DNA of 63,115 nt from an uncultured Desulfobulbaceae bacterium (GTDB taxonomy: Bacteria; Desulfobacterota; Desulfobulbia; Desulfobulbales; CALZHT01), in NCBI GenBank assembly GCA_945787445.1, contig CALZHT010000003.1, forward strand, positions 1-63,115, given 5' to 3'. Under the pieces are notes generated by a model, which ran no database searches, was not told the origin of the DNA, and saw only the letters and a program-made list of their open reading frames with translations. Below are positions 26,047 through 34,940 of this stretch, piece after piece; positions within the stretch are counted from its first letter, which is position 1; the number at the start of each line of letters is the position of its first letter. Made by a program: the position numbers and the translations under genes.

Positions 26047-26979
26047 ATGAAAATTGAATCCCTGAGCGTAGCGTTGCTGTCCTGTAAGCGCTACGATCGT
26101 TCTGTAATCAAAGCACATATCAATAGAATCTGCCAGGCATCCTCCTTTACAGTCGCCAGGTCCAGTCAGGTTCTGTTGAAGCCGAACCTGATTAGCGGCA
26201 AGGGGCACGATGGGCTTGCCTGCACCCATCCGGAATTTGTTGCAGCTGCAGCCGAATGGTTTGTTGATCAGGGCGCCAAGGTAATGGTAGGTGATTCACC
26301 AGCCTTTGGTTCGGCCCGCAAGGTCATGGTTGCCATAGGACTAACCGAGGCCCTTGCAGGATTACCGGTACAGATTGTTGATTTTTCTGAGCCAAGAAGG
26401 GTAAGGCTGGCAAGCTCCATACAGGTCGGCATAGCAACGGCTGCTTTAGACTGCGATGTGCTGGTCAGCCTGCCAAAAATTAAAACGCATGTCCAGTTGG
26501 GGATGACCATGGCAATAAAAAATTATTTCGGCACCGTGGTAGGTATGCGTAAGCCTTTGATACACAGCCGTTTCGGTGATGTGGGCAACGCATTTGAAGC
26601 GTTGCTCATCGATCTTTTGGAGGTATTGCCTGACGGTTTTTCCTTGGTCGATGGTGTGGTTGCCATGCAGTCCACTGGACCGATCCATGGAATACCCCAT
26701 GCTCTGGGAGTAATAGCCGGTTCTACCAATCCGGTTGCGGTGGATACGGCCATTATGGCAATAACCGGGATTGAGCCTGAAATGCTTCCCCTCTGGCGTG
26801 AAAGCCGCCGCCGCAATCTGCCGGGGGTTTTGGCCAAAAACATCTCATATCCTTTAGGTAGAATCGAAGATGTACAAGCCGACGGTTTCAGACTTCCGGG
26901 ACAACTGAAACCCATAAGTTTCCACCCATGGCGCTTGTTGACCGGCGGTGTTAAGAGAATAGTGTCATCCATATCATAA
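26047..26979 (+). CDS. DUF362 family protein
   Basis: 310 residues. Typical DUF362 segments are visible: VLLKPNLISGKGHDGLACTHPEFV, KVMVGDSPAFGSA, CDVLVSLPKIKTHVQLGMTMAIKNYFGTVVGMRKPLIH and LVDGVVAMQSTGPIHGIPHALGVIAGSTNPVAVDTAIMAI. No ferredoxin-type Cys cluster is present, unlike some longer family members. Function is not established for this group; the family is common in anaerobes. It lies 88 bases after the aconitase gene and 17 bases before fabL. Confidence 0.85.
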   Translation: MKIESLSVALLSCKRYDRSVIKAHINRICQASSFTVARSSQVLLKPNLISGKGHDGLACTHPEFVAAAAEWFVDQGAKVMVGDSPAFGSARKVMVAIGLTEALAGLPVQIVDFSEPRRVRLASSIQVGIATAALDCDVLVSLPKIKTHVQLGMTMAIKNYFGTVVGMRKPLIHSRFGDVGNAFEALLIDLLEVLPDGFSLVDGVVAMQSTGPIHGIPHALGVIAGSTNPVAVDTAIMAITGIEPEMLPLWRESRRRNLPGVLAKNISYPLGRIEDVQADGFRLPGQLKPISFHPWRLLTGGVKRIVSSIS

Positions 26980-26996
26980 CAATAAGGAGAATACAC

Positions 26997-27749
26997 ATGT
27001 TTCACCTGCATGGAAAAGTGGCGTTGGTGACAGGAAGTTCACGGGGAATCGGCAGAGCCATTGCCGTAAAACTGGCGGAAAACGGTGTTGACCTGGTGGT
27101 CAATTATATCCGACACCGGCGGGATGCTGCAGAGACGGCAGAACTCATTGAGGAGAAAGGTGTTAAATGCCTTGTGGTCAAAGCCAACGTGGCCAATGAT
27201 GAAGACGTCCAAGGGATGGTATCAAAAATTAAAGAGGAGTTCGGCCGCCTTGACATACTCATCAGCAATGCCGCCTCCGGTGTTCTCAAACCGGTTCTCG
27301 AATTAAGCGGCAGACATTGGAACTGGGCCATGGATATTAATGCCCGCGCTCTTTTGACCTTGTCACAACAAGCCGTTCCGCTCATGGCGAAGGGAGGGCG
27401 GATAATGGCGGTATCGAGCCTTGGGGCAGTGAGGGCCATTGAGAATTATACGGCAGTGGGCGCATCAAAGGCAGCCCTGGAATCCTTGGTACGGCATCTG
27501 GCCGTTGAACTCGGGCCCTTAGGGGTTAACATCAACACCATCAGCGCCGGCGCTGTTGATACGGAAGCACTGAAGAAGTTTCCGAATCGTCAACAGATAC
27601 TAGATGCCGCCCTGGCAAGGACGCCGCTCGGCAGGTTGACCACCCCGGAAGATGTCGCGGATGTGGCCCTTTTTCTCTGCAGCGAACTTTCCAACATGAT
27701 CACCGGTCAGACCATAGTTGTGGACGGCGGCTATGCCGTGCGGGCCTAA
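26997..27749 (+). CDS. fabL: Enoyl-[acyl-carrier-protein] reductase FabL-like (SDR)
   Basis: 250 residues, Rossmann SDR fold. The N-terminus has VTGSSRGIGRAIAVKL for NADP(H). The middle and end closely follow Bacillus FabL: SNAASGVLKPVLEL, HWNWAMDINARALL, ENYTAVGASKAALESLVRHLAVELGPLGVNINTISAGAVDTEALKKFPNR, ITGQTIVVDGG. The catalytic Tyr and Lys are spaced Y-x6-K (YTAVGASK), as in enoyl reductases, not the Y-x3-K of FabG ketoreductases. It would carry out the last step of the fatty-acid elongation cycle. An AAGGAG site precedes the ATG. Confidence 0.82.
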   Translation: MFHLHGKVALVTGSSRGIGRAIAVKLAENGVDLVVNYIRHRRDAAETAELIEEKGVKCLVVKANVANDEDVQGMVSKIKEEFGRLDILISNAASGVLKPVLELSGRHWNWAMDINARALLTLSQQAVPLMAKGGRIMAVSSLGAVRAIENYTAVGASKAALESLVRHLAVELGPLGVNINTISAGAVDTEALKKFPNRQQILDAALARTPLGRLTTPEDVADVALFLCSELSNMITGQTIVVDGGYAVRA

Positions 27750-27772
27750 TCTTTTTCCTGTAAGGAAAAAAA

Positions 27773-28375
27773 ATGCTTTTTAAAACTGTCGGAAATCTGG
27801 TGCTCGCTTCTGCCTCTCCGAGGCGTCAGGAAATGCTGAAAAACATCGGGATCAATTTTGACATAATCCATGCAGAAGTCGATGAACAAATACAATCAGG
27901 TGATAGTCCCGCTGAATATGTCCGGCGGATAGCTGCAGCAAAGAGTCTGGCAGTATCATCACAATATCCTGGCGCCTGGGTTCTCGGCGCTGATACCGCT
28001 GTCGTTGTGGAAGATGAAATTCTGGGGAAACCCGCAGATATCGATCATGCCAGAAGAATGCTTATGGACCTGTCTGGAAGATACCATGAAGTATGGACAG
28101 GATTTTGTATGAGCCGTCATGGAGAATCTGTGTTGAGCCGAACGGTGAAAACAGAAGTTACATTTATTGAATTATCTGAGAAGATCTGTGATGCCTATCT
28201 GGCAACAGGAGAATTTCATGACAAGGCAGGCAGCTACGGCATCCAGGGGCAGGGTGGATTTCTGGTGGAAAAAATAAGTGGTTCGTATACAAATGTGGTC
28301 GGATTGCCCCTTGCCGAAGTTGTCCAGGAAATGCTGCGGTTGGGGATCGTTCATCCCTGTTCTGATACTGCCTGA
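27773..28375 (+). CDS. maf: Maf family nucleoside-triphosphate pyrophosphatase
   Basis: 200 residues. Diagnostic segments: LVLASASPRRQEMLKNIGINFDI, EQIQSGDSPAEYVRRIAAAKS, VLGADTAVVVEDEILGKPADIDHARRML, and GEFHDKAGSYGIQGQGGFLVEKISGSYTNVVGLPL. Members hydrolyse non-canonical or excess nucleotides (dTTP, UTP or modified pyrimidines depending on subgroup) and were first linked to septum inhibition. It follows fabL by 23 bases. Confidence 0.94.
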   Translation: MLFKTVGNLVLASASPRRQEMLKNIGINFDIIHAEVDEQIQSGDSPAEYVRRIAAAKSLAVSSQYPGAWVLGADTAVVVEDEILGKPADIDHARRMLMDLSGRYHEVWTGFCMSRHGESVLSRTVKTEVTFIELSEKICDAYLATGEFHDKAGSYGIQGQGGFLVEKISGSYTNVVGLPLAEVVQEMLRLGIVHPCSDTA

Positions 28376-28600
28376 AGAAGCGACCGCACCTCTCCTGAAA
28401 AAAACTGGGATCCATCTGTTCTGCGTGGTATTTGTCTTTTTTATACACCTGTGTGTTGCCATCCATGGCCGATCAGCTTCTGAAATTGTAAAAACGATTT
28501 CACTTAACAGTATTTATTTGCTATAATTTTTAAGAATTATTCTTATACGTTATGGCTAAATCACAAGCCGCATTGGGTGTGATCGGAAAATGGCAAGCGC

Positions 28601-29878
28601 ATGGTAGAAATACGAGAAGCTGAGCAGCAGGGAAGCGAAGAAGAAATCCCGCATAACAATATTTTCATTGCCCGGCAGCCCATTTTTCGTAGAAACCAGA
28701 AGGTATATGGATATGAGCTCCTCTTCCGGTCCAGCCTGGCCAATTTCTTTGATCCTACTATTGAAGGCACCGTTGCAAGTTCCAAGGTCATTACCAATAG
28801 TTTTTTGCTCATCGGCATTAGGGAAATAACCGAGGGTAAGAAGGCGTTTATCAACTTTACCGGTGATATGCTGTGCAGGGAATATCCAGCCCTTTTTCCA
28901 AAGGAAATCACCGTTGTTGAAGTGCTGGAAGATGTGATTGTGACCAGAGAGGTGGTGGAGGCCTGTAAGTTTTTACAAAGTCAGGGCTATGTCCTAGCCT
29001 TGGACGATTTTGTGTACAAACTTGAAGTTGAACCGCTCCTTTCCCTGGTGGACATCATAAAGATTGATGTCCGGGCCATTGGGCTGGAGGAGACGGAGAG
29101 GCAGGTGAAAATCCTTTCAACATATAATGTTAAGCTTCTGGCAGAGAAGATCGAGACCATTGACGAGTTTGAAGCCACCAGGGAAATGGGCTTTCACTAC
29201 TTCCAGGGATATTTTTTCAAAAAGCCAAAAATTGTTGCGGGTAAGGATATCCCTGGATCAAAGCTCCAGTATCTCCAGATATTGCGGCTTCTCCAGGACG
29301 AGAATTACGATTTCCACAAGCTTGCCAAGCTCGTTTCCCAGGATGTCTCCATATCGTATAAACTGTTGAAATACGTGAACTCAGCCTATTTTGGCCGGCG
29401 CCAGGAGATTCAGTCGCTGCAGAGCGCCGTGGCAATGATCGGCGAAGTGGATCTCAGGAAGTGGCTGGCCCTGGTCATGGTTGCCTACCTGGCGGAAGAT
29501 AAACCGGTGGAACTCATCAGGACCTCCATGCTACGGGCGGAATTCTGCAGCCTGATTGCCAAACATTTAACCGGCACAACAAAAGACATACAGAGATACT
29601 ATACTGCCGGGATGTTTTCTCTATTGGATGCCATACTGGACAAATCCATGGCGGAAATTCTCCCTGACTTAAACCTTGCCCAGGAAATATCCGACGCTTT
29701 GCTTGGCAACAATCCGGGGCAGCTCATGGGCGCTCTCTATCTTATCCGCGCTTATGAAAGCGGCTCCTGGAAAACAGCATTCCAGTTGGCACAAAAGCTA
29801 GGTCTTGATATAGACAACCTGCCGCCCATGTACAGTGAGGCCTTGGCCGCGATCAAGAGCCTTGATTACTTGGAGTAA
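28601..29878 (+). CDS. EAL-HDOD signalling protein (YuxH type)
   Basis: 425 residues: an N-terminal EAL-like domain (about 20-215) and a C-terminal HDOD domain (about 220-405). The EAL signature is degenerate: the motif position reads ELLFR (YGYELLFRSS), so c-di-GMP hydrolysis is unlikely, although DDF (LALDDF) and the LAEKIET segment persist. The HDOD part shows LQILRLLQDENYDFHKLAKLVSQDVSISYKLLKYVNSAYFG. Such proteins usually work as protein-interaction hubs in two-component or motility regulation. The 3' end overlaps the convergent glyS by 26 bases. Confidence 0.88.
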   Translation: MVEIREAEQQGSEEEIPHNNIFIARQPIFRRNQKVYGYELLFRSSLANFFDPTIEGTVASSKVITNSFLLIGIREITEGKKAFINFTGDMLCREYPALFPKEITVVEVLEDVIVTREVVEACKFLQSQGYVLALDDFVYKLEVEPLLSLVDIIKIDVRAIGLEETERQVKILSTYNVKLLAEKIETIDEFEATREMGFHYFQGYFFKKPKIVAGKDIPGSKLQYLQILRLLQDENYDFHKLAKLVSQDVSISYKLLKYVNSAYFGRRQEIQSLQSAVAMIGEVDLRKWLALVMVAYLAEDKPVELIRTSMLRAEFCSLIAKHLTGTTKDIQRYYTAGMFSLLDAILDKSMAEILPDLNLAQEISDALLGNNPGQLMGALYLIRAYESGSWKTAFQLAQKLGLDIDNLPPMYSEALAAIKSLDYLE

Positions 29879-31943
29879 GGGTATACATTTTTGAAAAGTC
29901 CCCCACTTTCAAAAACAACCGGGCAATGGATCTTAATAGGGACAGCCGGTTTTCCCGGATCTTAGGGTCATCTTCCATGACAAGAACCTCATCAAAGAAT
30001 GTATCCACCGGTTCTTTCATCTTCAGTATCTCCCCCATTGCTTCTAGGTAATTTTGATCAGTAAGAAACGGCGCAGAGGATTCTTGCACTGCTTGCAGGG
30101 TTTGGTACAGAACTTTTTCAGCGGGTTCTGCAAGCAGAGTTTCATTGATGCTGCTCTCCTGATGATCTTTAATTATGTTCATCACCCTTTTGAAGGCGCC
30201 GGCGAGTTTGCTAAATTCTTTCTGTCCGCTAATTGCCACCAGGGCGCTAACCCTTAAGCTGCAGTCTTGTATATCATCAAAAGAGACCGAGGTCACCGCT
30301 TCTAAGGCTTCAAGAGGAATACCCCGGGCAATCTGGTCATTAACATAGCGGCCTTTGAAGAATTCCATGATGTTCTGGGCGGCAACATCATGATCCTCTG
30401 TAAGTTTATCATCATAAAGGACAAGGGCTTCTCTGAGCCATTGGCTGAGGGAGAGCGAAAAGCCTTTGTCCGAGATAATATGAAGCAGCCCCAAGGCAAG
30501 CCTTCTTAAGCCATAAGGGTCGGTGGTTCCGGTCGGTAGTTGTCCGATGCCGAAACAGCCGGCAATGGTATCCAGACGGTCTGCCAAACTTACAAGTGCT
30601 CCGGGAATCGTCACCGGCAGATCGCCTCCTGCCCTAACCGGCATATAGTGTTCTGTGATTGCGGTGGCGACATTCTGGTCTTCACCGTCCAAGAGAGCGT
30701 AATCATGCCCCATGGTCCCCTGCAGGGAAGGAAACTCATTTACCATGGCGGTGAGCAGATCAGTTTTTGCTAAAAAGGCTGCCCGCTTCGTTATGTCGGC
30801 CAGTTCAGGAGAAACCGTTCCTGCCAGCTTGCCGGCCAGCGTTGCGATACGATCCGATTTTTCGGCAAGGGTGCCAAGCTTTGCTTGGAAAATGATGCCT
30901 GAAAGGTCCTTGTGTCGATCTGCAAGGGTGCGGCTTTGGTCTTCTTTAAAAAAGAACAAAGCGTCTTCAAGTCTTGCCCGTAAAACACGCTGGTGGCCCG
31001 CTGCAGCCATTTCGGCATCTTCTACCCTGGTATTGTTTACTGCAATAAAATAAGGCAGTAGGTTATTGCTTTCATCCACAACAACAAAGTATTTCTGATG
31101 TTCACGCATTGCAGTAATAAGTACGTCTTTGGGGAGCTTCAGGAATCGCTCCTCAAATGAGCCACAGACAGCATGAGGCTCTTCCACCAGATTGGCAACG
31201 GTATCCACCAGCTCTTCATCTTGGAGGATGTTTCCTCCTGCCTGGCGGGCCGCCCGGTTGATTTCTTCGATCACCTTTTGCTTTCGTTCTTCCGGTTCGA
31301 CAAGTACATGGGCTTTTCTGAGGGCTTTGACATAATCCTCTGCATTCTTGACGGCAATGGTCTGATCAGCCATGAACCTATGTCCTTTTGAGGTGTCAGC
31401 ACTTGTCAGATTAGCGAATTGGAAGGGGATAACTTTTCCATTGTAAAGGGCGAGCAGCCATTGAATAGGACGGGCAAAGGATATTTTTCCCGATCCCCAG
31501 CGCATGGATTTTGGAAAGGAAAGTTCCTGGATAATTTGGGGTAATACGGTCTGGAGTAGTATTTCCGTTTTCTTTCCTGCCAGTTTTTTTGTGATCCCCA
31601 GATAGTCACCTTTAGGGGTGGAAACTATGGTGAGGTCTTCAATAGGAACATTCTGGGATCTGGCAAATCCTGCCGCTGCTTTGGTGGGCTGGTTATCCTG
31701 GTCATAGGCAAATTTTTTGGGCGGACCGAGAATTTCCTCCTCCCTGTCCTGCTGGCGGTCAATCAATCCGTTGACCCAGATGGCCAGCCGCCTTGGGGTC
31801 GCGGCCACGCGGATTTGCTCATAAGCCAAGTTGAGGTTGCGTAACTTACCAGCCAGTGCCTGTTCCATGCTGTGCATGGCCGGCACGAGAAATCCGGCAG
31901 GGATTTCTTCGGTGCCGATTTCTAGTAAAAGTTCGTTCTGCAT
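29853..31943 (-). CDS. glyS: Glycine--tRNA ligase, beta subunit
   Basis: 696 residues, standard for the beta chain of the bacterial alpha2beta2 enzyme. Signatures: LLLEIGTEEIPAGFLVPAM, LTIVSTPKGDYLGI, FPKSMRWGSGKISFARPIQWL, LPKDVLITAMREHQKYFVV, TMGHDYALLDGE, and the C-terminal anticodon-binding domain ending in FDEVLVMEDDPKIRENRLSLLRSIARLF. The usual partner glyQ is not immediately upstream; the upstream gene is a FolE2 relative, so the alpha subunit must be encoded elsewhere. Convergent overlap with the EAL-HDOD gene. Confidence 0.96.
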   Translation of the reverse strand: MQNELLLEIGTEEIPAGFLVPAMHSMEQALAGKLRNLNLAYEQIRVAATPRRLAIWVNGLIDRQQDREEEILGPPKKFAYDQDNQPTKAAAGFARSQNVPIEDLTIVSTPKGDYLGITKKLAGKKTEILLQTVLPQIIQELSFPKSMRWGSGKISFARPIQWLLALYNGKVIPFQFANLTSADTSKGHRFMADQTIAVKNAEDYVKALRKAHVLVEPEERKQKVIEEINRAARQAGGNILQDEELVDTVANLVEEPHAVCGSFEERFLKLPKDVLITAMREHQKYFVVVDESNNLLPYFIAVNNTRVEDAEMAAAGHQRVLRARLEDALFFFKEDQSRTLADRHKDLSGIIFQAKLGTLAEKSDRIATLAGKLAGTVSPELADITKRAAFLAKTDLLTAMVNEFPSLQGTMGHDYALLDGEDQNVATAITEHYMPVRAGGDLPVTIPGALVSLADRLDTIAGCFGIGQLPTGTTDPYGLRRLALGLLHIISDKGFSLSLSQWLREALVLYDDKLTEDHDVAAQNIMEFFKGRYVNDQIARGIPLEALEAVTSVSFDDIQDCSLRVSALVAISGQKEFSKLAGAFKRVMNIIKDHQESSINETLLAEPAEKVLYQTLQAVQESSAPFLTDQNYLEAMGEILKMKEPVDTFFDEVLVMEDDPKIRENRLSLLRSIARLFLKVGDFSKMYTLTPSNQGS

Positions 31944-32041
31944 AGCCGCTTATTTTCTTTGTTAAGGGTTATACCTTTCCTTTCTGTAACAAGGGGCATC
32001 TGTTCAGGAAGCCTTGCTGGCGCTTTGTATTACTGCAGCAA

Positions 32042-32806
32042 CTAGTGGGTCATGGCTCCGTTATTACCATATTCCGGCCATTCAAGAGAGGCAAATGTAT
32101 TAAACCCTTCTGAAAGGTTCTCCACAGTCAGCGAAAACCACCTGATATCTAAATGAGTCGACAGCTTCCGGCCCAGGGCCTTGGCAAGTGCCTCCACCGT
32201 GAGGCGGTTGTCCTCATGATTGTCCTGTTTCGTCCAGGGCAATTGATGGGAGGTCACATCCTCAACCATTTGAATTATGTCTTCCATCCAGAAAAACTGT
32301 TTAAAACGCAAGCTGATAGTGGCAACTCCCCAGTGCCCTAAAGATCGAGGCATGCCGTTGACGATCTGGGAAGGTGTAGGCGAGGAGATGGGCACTTGGA
32401 CGGTAAGAATCAGGTCATCTTTTTTCGTCAGGGAACCATGCATTTTGCAGAGATATTCACCAACACCTATGGAGCTTCCCTCTTTCGTATGTTTTTTTAG
32501 AAAATAGGGAAATTCTATTTCCATGTGTGCTTCTTGAGCTTGAAGTTTCCGTTTCATCTCTTCCAGGATACGGTGAAAGCTCTTCATATTAATGTCGCCG
32601 TGAAACTGGTTCAGTATTTCAATGAAGCGGCTCATATGTGTACCCTTGAATTGGTGAGGCAGATTAACATACATATTGACGGTCGCAATGGTCTTTTGTA
32701 ATTTTTTTGATTTGTCGCGGACCGTAACAGGGTAGGAGATATTTTTCACTCCAACCTTTTTGATGTTAATCCTGCGATGATCTCGCTCGCTTTGAATATC
32801 TTTCAT
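32042..32806 (-). CDS. FolE2-like GTP cyclohydrolase family protein with altered active site
   Basis: About 254 residues from the ATG at 32806 (MKDIQSERDHRRINIKKVGVKNISYPV); an ATG at 32893 would add 29 residues that do not look like the family. The fold-defining parts match FolE2: TVNMYVNLPHQFKGTHMSRFIEILNQ, AHMEIEFPYFLKK and the C-terminal DIRWFSLTVENL. The family CPCSK...GAHNQR segment, which supplies the metal/catalytic Cys and a His, reads VPISSPTPSQ...LGHWGV here, and the terminal HxHNAFA pattern reads EGFNTFA. It is thus probably inactive as a classical zinc GTP cyclohydrolase or has another substrate. It precedes glyS. Confidence 0.75.
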   Translation of the reverse strand: MKDIQSERDHRRINIKKVGVKNISYPVTVRDKSKKLQKTIATVNMYVNLPHQFKGTHMSRFIEILNQFHGDINMKSFHRILEEMKRKLQAQEAHMEIEFPYFLKKHTKEGSSIGVGEYLCKMHGSLTKKDDLILTVQVPISSPTPSQIVNGMPRSLGHWGVATISLRFKQFFWMEDIIQMVEDVTSHQLPWTKQDNHEDNRLTVEALAKALGRKLSTHLDIRWFSLTVENLSEGFNTFASLEWPEYGNNGAMTH

Positions 32807-32958
32807 GATCCTGGCGCTAAGGGGTATGGTAGTTGGGGTGAAAGGGGCAAAGGAGAAACATAGTTGCTTGTTGAAATCGTGCGGTTTCCACAAAGAAGCT
32901 CTTGGTACAACAAGGTGTCGTATTTGCGCTCATCCTATAATACGTAATAGGCAATCTT

Positions 32959-33312
32959 CTAAGGCATGAGGCGCTTGACTGCTTCCTTGAGTTCGTCCAG
33001 GTTGGAAGATTTGACGATGTAATCGTCAGATGCCCATGATGCTAAATCCTGTTTGAATTCCTGATAGGCTGAACTGAGAATGACCGGCAGGTTGGGATTT
33101 ATTTCCTTCATCTTGCGCAATGCTTCAATGCCGTTCATGTTTGGCATGTTGATATCAAGAATCACCAGGTCCGGTGCAATTATTTTAAGCTTGTCAAGAG
33201 CTTCTTCACCTGACAAGGCGGAATGGACTTCGTAGCCTTCCTCTTCAAATTCTTCACGATAGAGCAAATGGATGGAGTCTTCATCATCAACTAGTAAGAT
33301 TTTTTTCTTCAT
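32959..33312 (-). CDS. Single-domain response regulator
   Basis: 117 residues, receiver domain only. Acidic pocket DDED (ILLVDDEDS), phospho-acceptor in LVILDINMPNMNGIEAL, Ser in VILSSAYQEF at the Thr/Ser position and Lys in YIVKSSNLDEL, where the usual Pro after Lys is Ser. It has no output domain, so it probably acts by protein contact with an unlinked kinase. Neighbours (galT, folE2-like) give no clue to the pathway. Confidence 0.88.
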   Translation of the reverse strand: MKKKILLVDDEDSIHLLYREEFEEEGYEVHSALSGEEALDKLKIIAPDLVILDINMPNMNGIEALRKMKEINPNLPVILSSAYQEFKQDLASWASDDYIVKSSNLDELKEAVKRLMP

Positions 33313-33384
33313 GGCTGCAACCTCTTTATATGCGGCAGGTCAGGAAGTCCGGTAACTCGCTGACCAAAAATATTTCACCGATAA

Positions 33385-34383
33385 CTATAATTTAACCTCT
33401 CTCAGGTATTTTGCGGAATCTTCAGGAGGGACGGGATTGATATAAAATCCTGATCCCCATTCAAACCCGGCCACCATGGTTAGCTTGGGCATAATTTCAA
33501 AATGCCAGTGAAAATGTTCTAGAGGCTGGGACCGCAAAGGAGAAGTATGCAAGACAAAATTATACGGCACATTGGGAATACATTTATCCAATCGCTGCAA
33601 ACATTCGGAAAAGATATCGGTCAGTCGTGGGAAAGATTTTTCACCAAGGGAAGTATACGATGAAGAATGGGTTTTAGGAAGTACCCACATTTCAAAAGGA
33701 GATCTTGGGGCCCAAGGTGATATGGCAATGAATTCATCGTTTTCGCAGACCACCCGAACGGATTGTGAGATTTCCTGCCGGATGATATCACAGAATATAC
33801 AACGTTCCTTATATTTGTAATACGAGAGGCTGCCGTCGAGTTCAGACACTATCATACGCGGCAGGATCGGCAGAGCAACGAGCTGGGAGTGCGAGTGTTC
33901 AAGGGATGCACCGGCAGCGGCGCCGTAGTTTTTAAAAACCATGACGTAGCGGAACCTGGGATCGTGACTGAGATCAGTTATCCTGTCCCTAAAAGCCCAG
34001 AACACCTGAATCATTCTGTCGGGAGGCAGGTGGGTAAACGATTCATTATGGTCGGGAGTCTCGATAATGACTTCGTGAGCTCCTATGCCGTTCATTTTGT
34101 CATAGAGGCCTTCACCCACTTTACCAAGGTCTCCCTCAATAACAAGGGCAGGGTATTTGTTGGGGACGGCCCTCAGCGACCAGCCGGGAGTATTGGGGGC
34201 AGGAACCTTTTGGCCATAACTTAAGACCTCCGGCGGTGTGGTGTTCTCATTTCCCGGGCACAATGGGCAAAATCCACCTTTAATGCGGTTTTTTTCAACA
34301 ATGAAATCTGTCGGTCTTTTACCACGCTCAGTTGAAATGATTATCCATCGCCCAAGAATCGGATCTTTTCGGAGTTCCGGCAT
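33385..34383 (-). CDS. galT: Galactose-1-phosphate uridylyltransferase family protein
   Basis: 332 residues. Zinc-binding CPLCPG at about residue 38, RAVPNKYPAL, and the HIT-superfamily active site EHSHSQ (about 160) with the nucleophilic His in the HxH context, then a second CIFCDI pair and HFHWHFEIMPKL. The protein resembles the compact bacterial/archaeal GalT group that also includes ADP-glucose/hexose-1-phosphate transferases. Adjacent galactose genes are absent, so a role in nucleotide-sugar or glycogen metabolism is equally possible; two glgC genes lie about 19 kb away. It precedes the DksA-type gene in the map, 11 bases apart. Confidence 0.88.
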   Translation of the reverse strand: MPELRKDPILGRWIIISTERGKRPTDFIVEKNRIKGGFCPLCPGNENTTPPEVLSYGQKVPAPNTPGWSLRAVPNKYPALVIEGDLGKVGEGLYDKMNGIGAHEVIIETPDHNESFTHLPPDRMIQVFWAFRDRITDLSHDPRFRYVMVFKNYGAAAGASLEHSHSQLVALPILPRMIVSELDGSLSYYKYKERCIFCDIIRQEISQSVRVVCENDEFIAISPWAPRSPFEMWVLPKTHSSSYTSLGEKSFPRLTDIFSECLQRLDKCIPNVPYNFVLHTSPLRSQPLEHFHWHFEIMPKLTMVAGFEWGSGFYINPVPPEDSAKYLREVKL

Positions 34384-34394
34384 AATGATCCCGC

Positions 34395-34760
34395 TTACAT
34401 ATTGCCCTGAGCTTTTTCGTAATCTTCCTGTTTGGTCTTACACTCAATACAAAGTGTGGTTACAGGTCTTGCTTCCAGGCGTTTAACAGAGATGTCTTCA
34501 CCGCATTCATCGCAAATGCCATAGGAACCTTCTTCCACGCGTTCAAGGGCAGCTTTGACTTTTGCTAGAAGCTTTCTTTCTCTGTCTCTGATTCGGAGTT
34601 CGAAATTTCTGTCTGATTCCGCAGCAGCACGGTCTGTTGGGTCGGGATAGTTGTCATTTGAATCAGTCATTTCAGAGATAGTTTTTTCAGCTTCACTCAG
34701 GAGTTCTTTGCCCATTTCATCAAGTTTTTTCTTGAAATATGCAAGTTGTTCGCTATCCAT
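34395..34760 (-). CDS. DksA/TraR family zinc-finger transcription factor
   Basis: About 121 residues from the ATG at 34760 (MDSEQLAYFKKKLDEM), preceded by TTGGAGAAC. A coiled-coil N-terminal region carries the DPTDRAAAESDRNFELRIRDRERKL pattern, with acidic residues at the coiled-coil tip (DPxD) that in DksA reach into the polymerase secondary channel. The zinc finger is CDECGEDISVKRLEARPVTTLCIECK (C-x2-C-x17-C-x2-C). It probably modulates rRNA or stress promoters with ppGpp. It lies directly upstream of galT, 11 bases away, so the two may be cotranscribed. Confidence 0.92.
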   Translation of the reverse strand: MDSEQLAYFKKKLDEMGKELLSEAEKTISEMTDSNDNYPDPTDRAAAESDRNFELRIRDRERKLLAKVKAALERVEEGSYGICDECGEDISVKRLEARPVTTLCIECKTKQEDYEKAQGNM

Positions 34761-34940
34761 TGTATCGTTCTCCAAACTTACGGTTTTGTCTATTATGCAA
34801 CACAAGGCAAAATAGGTATAGTCAATTAGTATCAGTCTGTAAAAAAGTCGTTTTCGATCCAGGTCCTGCACACAAAATCAAATTTTTTATGGCCACTACG
34901 CCATGCGTTATCGGTTTACCAAGTAACCGATGACCTGCGG

